Shown: positions 9,385 to 18,165, numbered from the stretch's first letter. The stretch: 47,754 nucleotides of DNA from CAYNRG01 sp964399545 (GCA_964399545.1 CAYNRG010000009.1:1-47754); one strand, 5' to 3'. The notes: generated by a model from the letters alone, not told the origin. Numbers and translations are program-made.

Positions 9385-9936
9385 CTACTCTCTTTCAAAT
9401 TGAATAGCACAAATCTGTTGAGCATCCATAGTGTATACCGCAAATCCATCTTCATCCAAAATCCCATAACTCGCTAAATATCCACCCTTTGGAATTGCAA
9501 TGGACCCTGGATTCAACTGATAATATTTCCCATGATTTTTAGCTGTTGGTATGTGAGTATGACCACTAAGACAAATATCTCCAACATCCAAGAAAGCTAA
9601 ACAATCCAAATCCCCTTCATGTCCATGAGTCATAAACACTTTACGATTTCCTAAAAAGAGCTGATTAGACTTTGCCATAATTGGAAATTCCAAAACCATT
9701 TGATCTACTTCACTATCACAATTTCCTTGTACAGCAATAATTTTTTTGCTGACTGTATTTAATAGAGATAAAACCCCCTGTGGATCATAATCTGTTGGTA
9801 ACGCATTCCTAGGTCCATGATAAAGCACATCTCCCAAGATTAAGCATCCATCTACTTGTCCTTCTTGAATGGTTTTTTGGATAAATTTCGCCGGAAAAAG
9901 AGAGCCGTGCAAATCCGAAACAACTAAATACTTCAT
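9385..9936 (-). CDS. yfcE: YfcE/MJ0936-type metallophosphoesterase
   Basis: This 183-residue protein has the full set of calcineurin-like metal motifs in order: SDLHG (residues 7-11), GDVLYHGPRN (about 35-44), GNCD (about 71-74), THGHEGD and GHTHIP. Family members hydrolyse phosphodiesters with two metal ions, and the natural substrate is usually unknown. There is no signal peptide. It is a single gene convergent with alr, with its start at 9936 followed by a divergent coenzyme A operon. Confidence 0.9.
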   Translation of the reverse strand: MKYLVVSDLHGSLFPAKFIQKTIQEGQVDGCLILGDVLYHGPRNALPTDYDPQGVLSLLNTVSKKIIAVQGNCDSEVDQMVLEFPIMAKSNQLFLGNRKVFMTHGHEGDLDCLAFLDVGDICLSGHTHIPTAKNHGKYYQLNPGSIAIPKGGYLASYGILDEDGFAVYTMDAQQICAIQFERE

Positions 9937-9997
9937 ACTATTCCCTCATTTCTATTCCTATATTATAAAATAAAGTCTTCGCAATTGGTAGGATTAA

Positions 9998-10006
9998 TGT
10001 TATAAT
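9998..10006 (+). promoter_or_regulatory. Extended -10 promoter of the coenzyme A operon
   Basis: TGTTATAAT at 9998-10006 is a perfect extended -10. The -35 position is poor (about CTTCGC). The expected transcript has a leader of about 100 bases containing a weak AAGAG/CTCTT hairpin before the AGGAGG site at about 10103. No known riboswitch is recognised in the leader. Confidence 0.6.
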
Positions 10007-10113
10007 TAGAAAGCTTAGAAAAGAGATTTTCCGGAACTCTTATTCAGTAAAGCGAATTCAAAATTTTGATTTCAATTCATTGCATTCCATAACGGAAGCG
10101 ACAGGAGGAACTT

Positions 10114-10731
10114 ATGACATCAAAGAAACTTAAGAAGTACATTTATTTTGCTTTTTTCAGCGCTATTATGATTGTGCTGATGCTAACCCCTTTGGGATTT
10201 ATTCCAATAGGACCAATTCGCGCAACAACCTTGCATATTCCAGTGATTTTAGCTGGAGTTCTGTTTGGCCCCGCTTTTGGAGCAGGGATTGGGTTTGTTT
10301 TTGGCTTACTGAGCCTTTTAATAAACACTTACTCTCCAACAATAACATCCTTTGTTTTTTCACCCTTCATTACGATTGGTGGAACTAGCGGAAACTTTGC
10401 AAGTTTGATTATCGTCTTTGGACCTAGAATATTCCTTGGATTTTTTAGTGGGTGGTTGCATCAGTTTTTATTTCGCCTAAAATGGAAAAATATAACAATG
10501 ACCATGGTTGTATCAGGGATTAACTCCTTTATCCACAGTGTTCTTGTCTTATCACTCATCGCCCTTTTCTTTGGCTCACCTTATTCTAGTGCAAAAGGAA
10601 TGGACATTAGCGAACTATTTCCATTCATTAGTACCATTTTAGCAACAAACGGTATCGCGGAAATGACTGTTGCCGCTATCCTTGTACCTTTTATTTATAA
10701 AGCACTTAAACCATTAACAGAAAGGAAGTAA
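10114..10731 (+). CDS. ECF transporter substrate-binding (S) component, probably for pantothenate
   Basis: This 205-residue membrane protein has five to six hydrophobic segments. Its N-terminal region (TTLHIPVILAGVLFGPAFGA, about residues 31-50) resembles ECF S components of the PF12822 type. S components capture a vitamin and work with a shared EcfA/A'/T energising module encoded elsewhere. The gene is followed 2 bases later by coaBC and then coaX, which use pantothenate and its products. That makes pantothenate (PanT-like) the most likely substrate. The substrate is inferred from neighbours only. Confidence 0.82.
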   Translation: MTSKKLKKYIYFAFFSAIMIVLMLTPLGFIPIGPIRATTLHIPVILAGVLFGPAFGAGIGFVFGLLSLLINTYSPTITSFVFSPFITIGGTSGNFASLIIVFGPRIFLGFFSGWLHQFLFRLKWKNITMTMVVSGINSFIHSVLVLSLIALFFGSPYSSAKGMDISELFPFISTILATNGIAEMTVAAILVPFIYKALKPLTERK

Positions 10732-10733
10732 CC

Positions 10734-11951
10734 ATGAAAAAATGCATTGCTGTTGGAGTATCTGGTGGTATCGCTGCTTTCAAAGCTTGCCAATTAGTAA
10801 GTAATCTGCGGAAAAAGAATTTAGATGTTCATGTCATCATGACTAAGAACGCTACTGAATTTGTCTCTCCGTTAACTTTTGAAACTCTAAGTGGAAACCG
10901 CGTAAGTATAGATACCTTTGATCGTAATTTTGAATATGATGTTCATCATATTTCTTTAGCAAAAAAAGCTGATTGTTTTATTATTGTCCCAGCTACCGCT
11001 AACATCATCGCAAAAATCGTTCATGGACTTGCAGATGATATGCTTTCTACAACCTTCCTAGCTGCATCTTGCCCTAAAATCATTTGTCCTGCTATGAATA
11101 CTGGCATGCTGACAAATCCAGTTACTGCCGAAAATTTAAAAAAATGTAAATCTCTAGGCTATACTGTCCTAAATTCAGATAGTGGATTTCTAGCTTGTGG
11201 TGATGTTGGGGCTGGAAGACTTATCGACATCCACTTAATTGAAGAAAGTATCGAGAAAGAGCTTATTACCGACCCTTTTTTAAAAGGAAAAAAAGTATTA
11301 ATCACAGCAGGACCTACACAAGAAAAATTAGATCCTATCCGTTTTTTAACAAATCATTCTAGTGGTAAAATGGGCTATGCTCTAGCAAAAGTTGCACGAA
11401 ACCTTGGTGCTGATGTCACTTTGATTAGTGGCCCTGTTCACTTGCCGGCAATCCCTTGGATTAAAACTATCTCAGTCCAAACTGCTAAAGAAATGAAACA
11501 AGCGGTCGAATCTTACTATAAAGATCAAGACATTTTAATCAAGGTCGCTGCCGTAGCAGACTTCACAATTAAAAATCCGTCTCAGCAAAAAATAAAAAAG
11601 GAAGATGAAACCCACTCTTTTCAATTAGAATTAGAAAAAACTGAAGACATCTTAAAATTCTTGGGTAAAAACAAACAAAAAAATCAATTGCTTTGTGGCT
11701 TTGCCATGGAGACTGAGAACCTCTTGGAAAACGCAAAAAAGAAGCTTCATTCTAAAAATTGCGACTTACTTGTTCTCAATGACTTAAATAACAAAGAAGC
11801 TGGATTTGGTGTAAATACAAATCAAATCACACTAATCACGAAAAACTCAGAAGAAACTTTCCCTGTTTTACCAAAAGAAGAAGTTGCTCTTCTTATTCTA
11901 AAGCATTGTGCAAAACTGAAAGGAGAACTCGATCATGCTACTGACCATTGA
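10734..11951 (+). CDS. coaBC: Bifunctional phosphopantothenoylcysteine synthetase/decarboxylase
   Basis: This 405-residue protein carries both CoA-pathway activities. The N-terminal flavoprotein decarboxylase (about 1-180) shows the HHISL active-site histidine region, the PAMNTGM motif and the LACGDVGAGRL cysteine flap. The C-terminal synthetase (about 185-400) shows ITAGPT, NHSSGKMGYALA and the AAVADF motif. It converts 4'-phosphopantothenate to 4'-phosphopantetheine. It starts 2 bases after the transporter gene and overlaps coaX by 17 bases, so the three genes form one operon. Confidence 0.96.
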   Translation: MKKCIAVGVSGGIAAFKACQLVSNLRKKNLDVHVIMTKNATEFVSPLTFETLSGNRVSIDTFDRNFEYDVHHISLAKKADCFIIVPATANIIAKIVHGLADDMLSTTFLAASCPKIICPAMNTGMLTNPVTAENLKKCKSLGYTVLNSDSGFLACGDVGAGRLIDIHLIEESIEKELITDPFLKGKKVLITAGPTQEKLDPIRFLTNHSSGKMGYALAKVARNLGADVTLISGPVHLPAIPWIKTISVQTAKEMKQAVESYYKDQDILIKVAAVADFTIKNPSQQKIKKEDETHSFQLELEKTEDILKFLGKNKQKNQLLCGFAMETENLLENAKKKLHSKNCDLLVLNDLNNKEAGFGVNTNQITLITKNSEETFPVLPKEEVALLILKHCAKLKGELDHATDH

Positions 11952-12711
11952 TGTTGGGAATACACACATTACTATGGGAATCTTTGATGAAGAAAAATTA
12001 GTTGGAGATTTTCGATTAACCACTAAGGCCGATAGGACATCCGATGAGTTAATTATTGATTTAACCATTATGCTCAATCGTTTCAATGTTCAACCTACAG
12101 ATATTGAGGATGTCATAATTTCTAGTGTTGTACCAAAAATTATGCACTCTTTATCCAATTGCATTCGAAAACTTTTTAACAAAACTCCTTTAATTATTGG
12201 TCCTGGAGTCAAAACAGGAATTAAAATTCATACTGATAACCCCAAAGAAGTAGGAGCCGACCGCATCGTTAATGTCTCTGCAGCCTATCATACTTACCAT
12301 AAAAATTGCTTAGTCATTGATTTTGGCACTGCAACAACTTTCGACTTTATTTCTAACCAAGGAACCTTTGAATATACTGTTATTTCTCCAGGTCTTGGTA
12401 TATCTGCTCAGGCTTTATGGGGACAAACTGCAAAACTTCCTGAAATTGAAATCGAAAAGCCCCATTCTATTCTAGCAAAAAACACCATCAACGGCATGCA
12501 AGCTGGAATTGTATACGGGTATATCGGACTAGTTGAATACATCATCAAAAAAATGTTAGCTGAACTAAATTTGAGTGATGTTTATATTATCGCAACTGGA
12601 GGGCTTGGACGGATCATTGCAAATCAAATAAAATTAATTGATGATTATGACCCTGATCTAGCTTTTAAAGGTATGAAAATTATTTATGATAAAAACAAAC
12701 AAGAGAAATAA
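11935..12711 (+). CDS. coaX: Type III pantothenate kinase
   Basis: This 258-residue kinase belongs to the acetate/sugar kinase-like fold. DVGNTHITMGIFD near the N-terminus is the phosphate-binding loop. GADRIVNVSAAY is the pantothenate-binding region, followed by VIDFGTATTFD and a C-terminal TGGLGRII motif. It carries out the first committed step of CoA synthesis and is insensitive to CoA feedback in characterised members. The GGAGAA site and start lie within the end of coaBC. It closes an operon of uptake, phosphorylation and the next two steps. Confidence 0.95.
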   Translation: MLLTIDVGNTHITMGIFDEEKLVGDFRLTTKADRTSDELIIDLTIMLNRFNVQPTDIEDVIISSVVPKIMHSLSNCIRKLFNKTPLIIGPGVKTGIKIHTDNPKEVGADRIVNVSAAYHTYHKNCLVIDFGTATTFDFISNQGTFEYTVISPGLGISAQALWGQTAKLPEIEIEKPHSILAKNTINGMQAGIVYGYIGLVEYIIKKMLAELNLSDVYIIATGGLGRIIANQIKLIDDYDPDLAFKGMKIIYDKNKQEK

Positions 12712-12720
12712 CTCTTTATA

Positions 12721-12750
12721 ATGCACCCCATAAATGGGGTGCATTTTTAT
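12721..12750 (+). terminator. Intrinsic terminator of the coenzyme A operon
   Basis: A perfect 9-bp GC-containing stem (12721-12729 with 12736-12744) and a 6-base loop are followed by a T run. Confidence 0.85.
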
Positions 12751-12810
12751 TTGATAAAAATTGCGGCTTAGTTAAGCCAACATACAAGGAACTTTCACTT
12801 TTTCAATTAA

Positions 12811-12843
12811 AGTAAAATAAAGCGAAGTTGTTCTTTCGCTTTA
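12811..12843 (-). terminator. Intrinsic terminator of the aminotransferase operon
   Basis: A perfect 9-bp stem (12818-12826 with 12835-12843) directly abuts the stop codon of the minus-strand gene. It is followed in the direction of transcription by TTTTA at 12813-12817. Confidence 0.65.
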
Positions 12844-14007
12844 TCAAATGTTATTTAAAAAGTTCTCTATCCTTTTCAATGCTTCTTTGATTTCATCAAT
12901 ACTATAGGCATACGAAATTCGAATATACCCTTCTCCACACTGACCAAAAGCGGTCCCTGGAACTACGGCTACCTTCTGTTCTTCTAAAAGTTCTTCACAA
13001 AATTTTTCTGAAGTTAATCCTGTTCTTTTTATGCTTGGAAAAACATAAAAAGCGCCTTCTGGCAAATGACAAGATAATCCCATGCGATTTAATCCATTCA
13101 CAATAAAGTTTCTTCTTTGTTCAAACGATTCACGGTGAAGATCACAATCCTTATCTCCATAGCGACAGGCTTCAATTGCTGCATATTGACTAATAGTTGG
13201 CGGACACATAATGCTATACTGGTGAATTTTGTTCATCGCCTGGATGAATTCTTCACACGCCAAGACATATCCCAGTCTCCATCCTGTCATTGAATAAGCT
13301 TTAGAAAATCCATTCAAAATAATCACTCTATCTTTAATTTTTTCCTCGCTTGCCAAACTATAAAATTGTTTCCCATAAGATAACTCTGCATAAATCTCAT
13401 CACTGAGTACTAATAAATCATTTTCTATAATGATAGGAATAATTTCTTCATAATCTTCTTTTGTCATTACCCCACCTGTTGGGTTTCCTGGAAAATTAAT
13501 GAATAATAGTTTTGTTTTTCCAGAAATCGCTTGTTTTAACATGCTTGCTGTTAATTTAAATTGATTCTCTTCTCTCAACTCCACAATAACAGGAACTCCT
13601 CCAGCAAGACGAACACATGGTTCATAAGCCACATATCCTGGTTGTAAGAGAATTACCTCATCACCTGGATTAAGAAAGGTTCTCATAACAACATCAATTC
13701 CTTCTGATGCTCCAACTGTAACTAAAGCCTCTCTATTCCAATCATAACTCAAATGAAATCGTCGCTTATAATAATTGCAAATTTCTTTTCTCAGCTCAGG
13801 TAGTCCTAAATTGTTTGTATAAAAAGTTTTTCCTGTTTTAATTGCATGAATAGCCTGTTCACGGATATGCCATGGTGTTTCAAAATCTGGTTCTCCTACC
13901 CCTAAAGAAACAACCCCCTCCATTTGCTGAGCTAAATCAAAAAATTTTCTAATTCCCGAAGATGGTAAGTTTCGCACCGTTTCATTTAAATATTCTTCTT
14001 TTCTCAT
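12844..14007 (-). CDS. PLP-dependent class I/II aminotransferase (YugH/PatA-like)
   Basis: This 387-residue fold-type I aminotransferase has the NFPGNPTGG substrate-binding motif and the PLP lysine in NGFSKAYSMTGWRLGY. Arg in YIRISYA near the C-terminus would bind the substrate carboxylate. Gene order with an adjacent Lrp/AsnC regulator matches the Bacillus yugG-yugH pair, whose exact substrate is not settled; aromatic or other amino acids are possible. Its ATG overlaps the end of the regulator gene by 4 bases, so the two are translationally coupled. Confidence 0.9.
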   Translation of the reverse strand: MRKEEYLNETVRNLPSSGIRKFFDLAQQMEGVVSLGVGEPDFETPWHIREQAIHAIKTGKTFYTNNLGLPELRKEICNYYKRRFHLSYDWNREALVTVGASEGIDVVMRTFLNPGDEVILLQPGYVAYEPCVRLAGGVPVIVELREENQFKLTASMLKQAISGKTKLLFINFPGNPTGGVMTKEDYEEIIPIIIENDLLVLSDEIYAELSYGKQFYSLASEEKIKDRVIILNGFSKAYSMTGWRLGYVLACEEFIQAMNKIHQYSIMCPPTISQYAAIEACRYGDKDCDLHRESFEQRRNFIVNGLNRMGLSCHLPEGAFYVFPSIKRTGLTSEKFCEELLEEQKVAVVPGTAFGQCGEGYIRISYAYSIDEIKEALKRIENFLNNI

Positions 14008-14492
14008 GGCGTTACAACTAACCTTTCACTCTTTTCTTTTTCATCTATCATACTAACACCCTCTAACTTATAAGCCCTTAAAACAAAGCATGTTGTCGTG
14101 TGCAAAACTCCTTCGATTGGTGCAAGTTTTTGCCCAACAAAATCCGCAACTTCTCTCATTGTTTTCCCATGAATAATTACTGTAAATTCACTTTTACCAC
14201 TTACTAAATAAACACTAGAAACTTCTGGAAATTGAGAAATTGCTTGCGCTACATGGTCATAACCTAAATCTCTTTCTGGCTTTGCTCCTACTTCAATAAT
14301 TGCAGTACAATGATCACGATTTGTTTTATCCCAATGAATCACCGCATGATATCCACAAATTATTTTTTCCTTTTCTAATTTTTCTTTTGCTTTTAAAACA
14401 TCTGCTTCTGTCTCATTTAAAATATCTGCAAGATCTACTACAGAAATTCGAGCGTCTTTTTTTAAAATATCTAACAATCTTAATTCGTTCAT
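14004..14492 (-). CDS. Lrp/AsnC family transcriptional regulator
   Basis: This 162-residue protein has an N-terminal winged-helix segment (about 5-55, with ISVVDLADILNETEADV as the helix-turn-helix). A RAM/ligand-binding domain follows (about 65-145, ending in TTTCFVLRAYK). Family members sense amino acids as octamers and often control a neighbouring gene. Here the neighbour is the coupled aminotransferase. A 24-bp palindrome just upstream is a plausible operator. GAGGGA precedes the ATG by about 6 bases. Confidence 0.92.
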   Translation of the reverse strand: MNELRLLDILKKDARISVVDLADILNETEADVLKAKEKLEKEKIICGYHAVIHWDKTNRDHCTAIIEVGAKPERDLGYDHVAQAISQFPEVSSVYLVSGKSEFTVIIHGKTMREVADFVGQKLAPIEGVLHTTTCFVLRAYKLEGVSMIDEKEKSERLVVTP

Positions 14493-14513
14493 AACATTCC
14501 CTCACTTTTATTC

Positions 14514-14550
14514 ATTTTATCACTCTACTTCTTATTTTTAAATAAGAAGT
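14514..14550 (-). promoter_or_regulatory. Promoter with overlapping palindromic operator candidate for the Lrp-aminotransferase operon
   Basis: On the minus strand an extended -10 (TGATAAAAT, hexamer at 14514-14519) lies about 22 bases before the regulator start. A perfect inverted repeat with 11-bp arms and a 2-bp centre (14527-14537 with 14540-14550) covers about -20 to -43. Binding there would block RNA polymerase. Autoregulation by the Lrp protein is inferred. Confidence 0.55.
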
Positions 14551-14600
14551 AATTATATTTTCAACTTTACTTCCAAAAGTTCCTTACTCAGCTTCTTTAT

Positions 14601-14629
14601 TCAAGTTCATTATTTATTATGATATACTA
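14601..14629 (+). promoter_or_regulatory. Extended -10 promoter of the GNAT gene
   Basis: TGATATACT (14621-14629) is an extended -10 hexamer with a weak TTCAAG 17 bp upstream (14601-14606). The leader would be very short, with AAGGAGG starting near the transcript start. Confidence 0.5.
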
Positions 14630-14650
14630 TATATAAGGAGGAAATTTTTT

Positions 14651-15193
14651 ATGATTCGTCAAGCAACACCAGAGGATTTTAATCAAATAGCACCTTTAGT
14701 TATGATGGCCTCTAAGGTTACTTTTGAGGATGCATTAAAAACGAAAAATCCAGAACAGCATCTTACCTTACTTAAAGAATACTATTTAGATTCTCAATCT
14801 AAGTTTTCTTATCTCCATACCATCGTATATGAAATTGATAATCAGATTGCAGGTTGCTGCATCTACTATCCATCTAGTATTGAGCCTTCTTTAAACAAGA
14901 AAATGGATAGTTATTTATCTTGCGACTATCAATTTCCAGAGGAAGGAATTGAAGGAACAATCTACATCGACTCTTTAGCCGTTTCAAAGAAGTTTAGAAA
15001 ACAAGGTATAGCCCAAAAGTTACTCAGTCACATCGTAAAAGAAACATCCACAAACCTATCTTTACTTGTAGATGATCAAAAAAAAGGTGTACAGCGCTAT
15101 TACCAACACTTAGGTTTTCAATCCTATGAAACAGTAGAACGATTTGGAACCACCTTTATTTCTATGATTTATAAAGAAGGTCAGCTTCATTAG
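14651..15193 (+). CDS. GNAT family N-acetyltransferase
   Basis: This 180-residue protein shows the GNAT fold. MIRQATPEDF forms the first strand and helix. A central YIDSLAVSKKFRKQGIAQKLL segment (about 105-126) contains the R-K-Q-G-I-A acetyl-CoA pyrophosphate loop. The C-terminal RYYQHLGFQ motif is typical of small-molecule or peptide acetyltransferases. The substrate is not evident. It is a single gene with AAGGAGG 6 bases before the ATG and a terminator immediately downstream. Confidence 0.88.
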   Translation: MIRQATPEDFNQIAPLVMMASKVTFEDALKTKNPEQHLTLLKEYYLDSQSKFSYLHTIVYEIDNQIAGCCIYYPSSIEPSLNKKMDSYLSCDYQFPEEGIEGTIYIDSLAVSKKFRKQGIAQKLLSHIVKETSTNLSLLVDDQKKGVQRYYQHLGFQSYETVERFGTTFISMIYKEGQLH

Positions 15194-15229
15194 TGACTAT
15201 CTTTTCATTAAAACTTTAAAACACTCAAT

Positions 15230-15832
15230 TGAAGGACTTGATTTCTGTAAAATACAGGACTCAAGTCCTTTTAATTTTTCCTTAATGCGTTTAACTTTAT
15301 AGTACTCAATATACTCTGGTATATTGGTATTCCCACCTCTAGAAAGATTAATTGTTTCATGGATGACATCTAAATTAAAATTTCTAATGAATAACTTTTC
15401 CGTAGCCCATAAATGATGTGTGCTATTTTCCTTTTTACGTTTCTCTTCTACCTGAACTGTGGTATTCCTCTTTTTTAGAAATTCTACTTCTGTTTCTTCT
15501 GCTTTAGTTTCTTTCTTGTCTTTTTCATTAGTGGTCTTCTTCGTTTTCTCTCAGTAAGAGTATACCTGTTTTCTTTATAAGTACGAATCCAGTTTAGAAG
15601 CAACCCAGAATTGGATAGACCTAACTATTAGAGGACTCATTACTTAATAGAACTCGATTAATAAAGTTTAATTTAAACTCTTTTGAACAGCATTTATTCC
15701 GCGCCTTTCAATTAGCTTTATATAATCACGTAGAGTCCTTATATTTACACACTATACCCCCTTCGAAAGTATAGGATATGTAGCTCCTTCTTTTCTTTCA
15801 TAGTAGATATTTATTTTTCCTGTTAGTTTCAT
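15230..15832 (-). pseudogene. Decayed IS3-family transposase (OrfA with a fragment of OrfB)
   Basis: No open frame is intact, but minus-strand translation in shifting frames gives recognisable IS3-family pieces. An ATG at 15830-15832 begins MKLTGKINIYYERKEGATYP. Then come TLRDYIKLIERRGINAV, FKLNFINRVLLSNESSNS, LLNWIRTYKENRYTLTERKR and a KAEETEVEFLKKRN segment, all typical of the OrfA helix-turn-helix and coiled coil. The 3' part (NIPEYIEYYKVKRIKEKLKG) matches the OrfB C-terminus, so most of OrfB is deleted. At least one in-frame TAG and several frameshifts are present. Confidence 0.8.
15232..15275 (+). terminator. Intrinsic terminator after the GNAT gene
   Basis: A 10-bp stem (15232-15241 with 15261-15270) encloses a CTGTA/TACAG inner hairpin, and T residues follow. 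It lies at the edge of the IS relic. Confidence 0.7.
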
Positions 15833-15837
15833 ATGAA

Positions 15838-15880
15838 AACCGACCCCTTCTTGGGTTTCCAAGTTTTTGGGGTCGGTTCA
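15838..15880 (-). repeat. Terminal hairpin at the right end of the IS3-family relic, also a possible terminator of the ABC operon
   Basis: A perfect 10-bp stem (15838-15847 with 15869-15878) encloses a CTTGG/CCAAG inner hairpin. Read on the minus strand it begins TGAACCGACCCC, like IS3-family terminal repeats, and it lies directly upstream of the OrfA relic start. It also lies downstream of the ABC operon stop at 15898 and is followed by TTTT, so it may terminate that operon. No matching left end was seen. Confidence 0.6.
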
Positions 15881-15897
15881 AATAAGTGATTTTGCCT

Positions 15898-16575
15898 CTA
15901 CTCTAAATCCACTAATTTCCCATTCTCTAAAAATAGGCGGTGATCAGAGAATTTAGAAACTTCATTACTATGCGTAACTACAATAACTGTTTTTCCATAT
16001 TCCTCTGTCAACATTTTGAAAATATTGATAATTTCTTTTTCTGTTGCTGTGTCTAAGTTTCCACTAGGTTCATCTGCAAAAATTAAATCTACATTCGCCG
16101 CTAAAGATCTAGCAATCGCAATTCGCTGTTGCTCTCCTCCTGATAGCTTAGTCACTAGTCTGCTAGCCTTACTTCTCCCAATACCAAATTTCTCTAAAAG
16201 AGAATAAGCAACTTCTTCCTTCTTTCCCGGGACTTTGTTGTCTGTTTCTTCCATAGCTACTAAAATATTTTCGACACCTGTTAAATATTGTAATAAATTA
16301 TAAGATTGGAAAACTACTCCTATTTTATTCCTTCTGTATTTATGCAATCCCATTTTTTTCAAATTTTCACCACGATAGTACACTTCACCCGATGCTTGCT
16401 TATCTAATCCCGCAAGGATACTAAGTAATGTTGTCTTTCCAGAACCCGATGGACCTAAAATAGTATAAAATTTTCCTTCTTCGAACTCATAGCTTAAATT
16501 TTGAAGAATATTTCTTCGATTTCTACCATCAACATAACTATAATTTAAGTTATCTACTTTTAATAATGTGTTCAT
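15898..16575 (-). CDS. ABC transporter ATP-binding protein (MacB/LolD type) of the PASTA-ABC operon
   Basis: This 225-residue ATPase has Walker A (GPSGSGKTT, about 41-49), the Q-loop (VVFQSYN), signature LSGGEQQRIAIARSLA, Walker B LIFADEPSGNLD and the H-loop VTHS. The short length and DEPSGNLDT signature are typical of mechanotransmission or lipoprotein-export ATPases that pair with FtsX-like permeases. It starts 12 bases after the permease stop, so both belong to one operon. A transported substrate cannot be named. Confidence 0.93.
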   Translation of the reverse strand: MNTLLKVDNLNYSYVDGRNRRNILQNLSYEFEEGKFYTILGPSGSGKTTLLSILAGLDKQASGEVYYRGENLKKMGLHKYRRNKIGVVFQSYNLLQYLTGVENILVAMEETDNKVPGKKEEVAYSLLEKFGIGRSKASRLVTKLSGGEQQRIAIARSLAANVDLIFADEPSGNLDTATEKEIINIFKMLTEEYGKTVIVVTHSNEVSKFSDHRLFLENGKLVDLE

Positions 16576-16587
16576 TTGAATTCCTCC

Positions 16588-18153
16588 TTAATTTAACAAA
16601 ATCTGTTTTGGATTTAATCGCATAATCATAAAGCTTGGCACTATAATACTAATCAACACAACAAGAATGCCTAATCCATAAATTTGTAAAACAAGCCATG
16701 GACTAATACTCACTTTATAATTTCCAATTAACTCTTCTTGAGATACTTCTGTAAAGTAATCTTCCGAAGTATCATAATATCCACCACCGAAGAAATCATC
16801 CTCTTCTGGTTCTTCTTGTCTGCTAATTTGAGTATCCAAAATCCAATCACCCACGGCTTCAGCCGCAATTACTCCAGAAAATGCCGCCAAACTAAATCCA
16901 ATAATTGCTATAATCACCATCTCTGCAAATAACTGCCCTACAACTTTTATCTTGCTTGCACCAGTGGATAACAAAACTCCAATTTCAAATTCTCTTGTTT
17001 TCATAGTTAATGCAATCACTAGCGAAATAATAATTACCGAATTGATCACAATAATCCAAAAGATAACACTTGCCGTTGCCGATAATGAATTTAGTGGTGC
17101 AGCAACTTTATCAAATTCTTCTGTATTCGCATTAAACTTCGAAAACTCTTTCAAATTCGCACTATTGTCTTTTATAAAGCCATCCACATTCATTGGATCA
17201 TCTAAAAGATAAACAATTTGAGATACCCATATGTAATCTTCTAACTCTCTTTCCTCTTCTTCCTCTCTACCCCAACCATCTACTTTCGAATACATTTCCT
17301 CGGTTTCCTGATTAAATCTAGCAATAGCTAACGCTGGAACCAATACATGATTTTTAGGCGACTGCCATGCAGATAGCCAATCAAAGTCTGGACTGTTCTG
17401 ATCAACTTCTTTTGTTGTTTCATAAATTCCTATAATTTCAAATTCCTTATAGAAATCTTCTTCTGTGTATCCTTGTGCAAATAAATCTTCGACTCCCCAA
17501 TAGAAACTCCTCTCTATTGCGAATGTATCCCCAATGGACCAACCATTTTCTAACGCTAATTCTTGAGTAATAACTACAACCATAGCACCTTCTTCAATTT
17601 CGTCTTCTGTGTAGAATCGACCATCGACTATCGTATAAGTGCCATCGACAAACTCAATCATTGTCGGAACAATATTCCCTATAAGCTGAATATTTGGTTC
17701 TTTATAGTTATCGCTTTCTATACCGTTTACTGTCTCTATATCTCCTTCATTTCGATCTTGCTCTCTTTGATTCCCTATCGGCACTGAGTTTCCATCTTTA
17801 AGTGGAGACATATTCGTCACCATGTAATTCATGGCTAAAATACGTTTATCCCCTTCAAAGATAGCTAGAGCATCTTCACTCGTAAGTTTTGGATAATTTT
17901 TTCGATAGAACTCCTCCATCTCCTCTTCTGTCACTAAAGATTCAGCATATTTAGATATCTCTTTATAATCTAGTTCATATGAAACTACAGCTTTCATTGA
18001 CTTTCTGGCCATTGTTTTAGCATTTTCTGTTGCTGCTGTGACCCCTAGACACATTAAGATTAAATTCCCGACTAAAAAGAAAGTTAATCCTAACAAAATT
18101 GACTTCGACAGTCGTCTAGTTACATACTTCCATGCTCGATTTAAAAAATTCAT
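16588..18153 (-). CDS. FtsX-like permease with a large extracellular domain
   Basis: This 521-residue protein has one N-terminal membrane helix (about 19-40) and a large outward region (about 45-355). Three more helices form the FtsX/MacB core, at about 362-385, 410-435 and 490-512. An acidic, Gly/Tyr-rich insertion (EEDDFFGGGYYDT) lies in the last outside loop. It ends with the family-type MRLNPKQILLN. FtsX-like permeases do not move substrate through the membrane by a classic pore but transmit ATPase motion outward. It is sandwiched in one operon between the PASTA protein (12 bases upstream) and its ATPase. Confidence 0.9.
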   Translation of the reverse strand: MNFLNRAWKYVTRRLSKSILLGLTFFLVGNLILMCLGVTAATENAKTMARKSMKAVVSYELDYKEISKYAESLVTEEEMEEFYRKNYPKLTSEDALAIFEGDKRILAMNYMVTNMSPLKDGNSVPIGNQREQDRNEGDIETVNGIESDNYKEPNIQLIGNIVPTMIEFVDGTYTIVDGRFYTEDEIEEGAMVVVITQELALENGWSIGDTFAIERSFYWGVEDLFAQGYTEEDFYKEFEIIGIYETTKEVDQNSPDFDWLSAWQSPKNHVLVPALAIARFNQETEEMYSKVDGWGREEEEERELEDYIWVSQIVYLLDDPMNVDGFIKDNSANLKEFSKFNANTEEFDKVAAPLNSLSATASVIFWIIVINSVIIISLVIALTMKTREFEIGVLLSTGASKIKVVGQLFAEMVIIAIIGFSLAAFSGVIAAEAVGDWILDTQISRQEEPEEDDFFGGGYYDTSEDYFTEVSQEELIGNYKVSISPWLVLQIYGLGILVVLISIIVPSFMIMRLNPKQILLN

Positions 18154-18165
18154 ACTTTCTTCCTC

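Noticed and set aside
9295..9477. 60-residue plus-strand ORF after alr
   Set aside because: It starts inside the alr terminator and is antisense to the phosphodiesterase gene.
10010..10113. Riboswitch in the leader of the coenzyme A operon
   Set aside because: Only a weak hairpin is visible, with no known riboswitch core.
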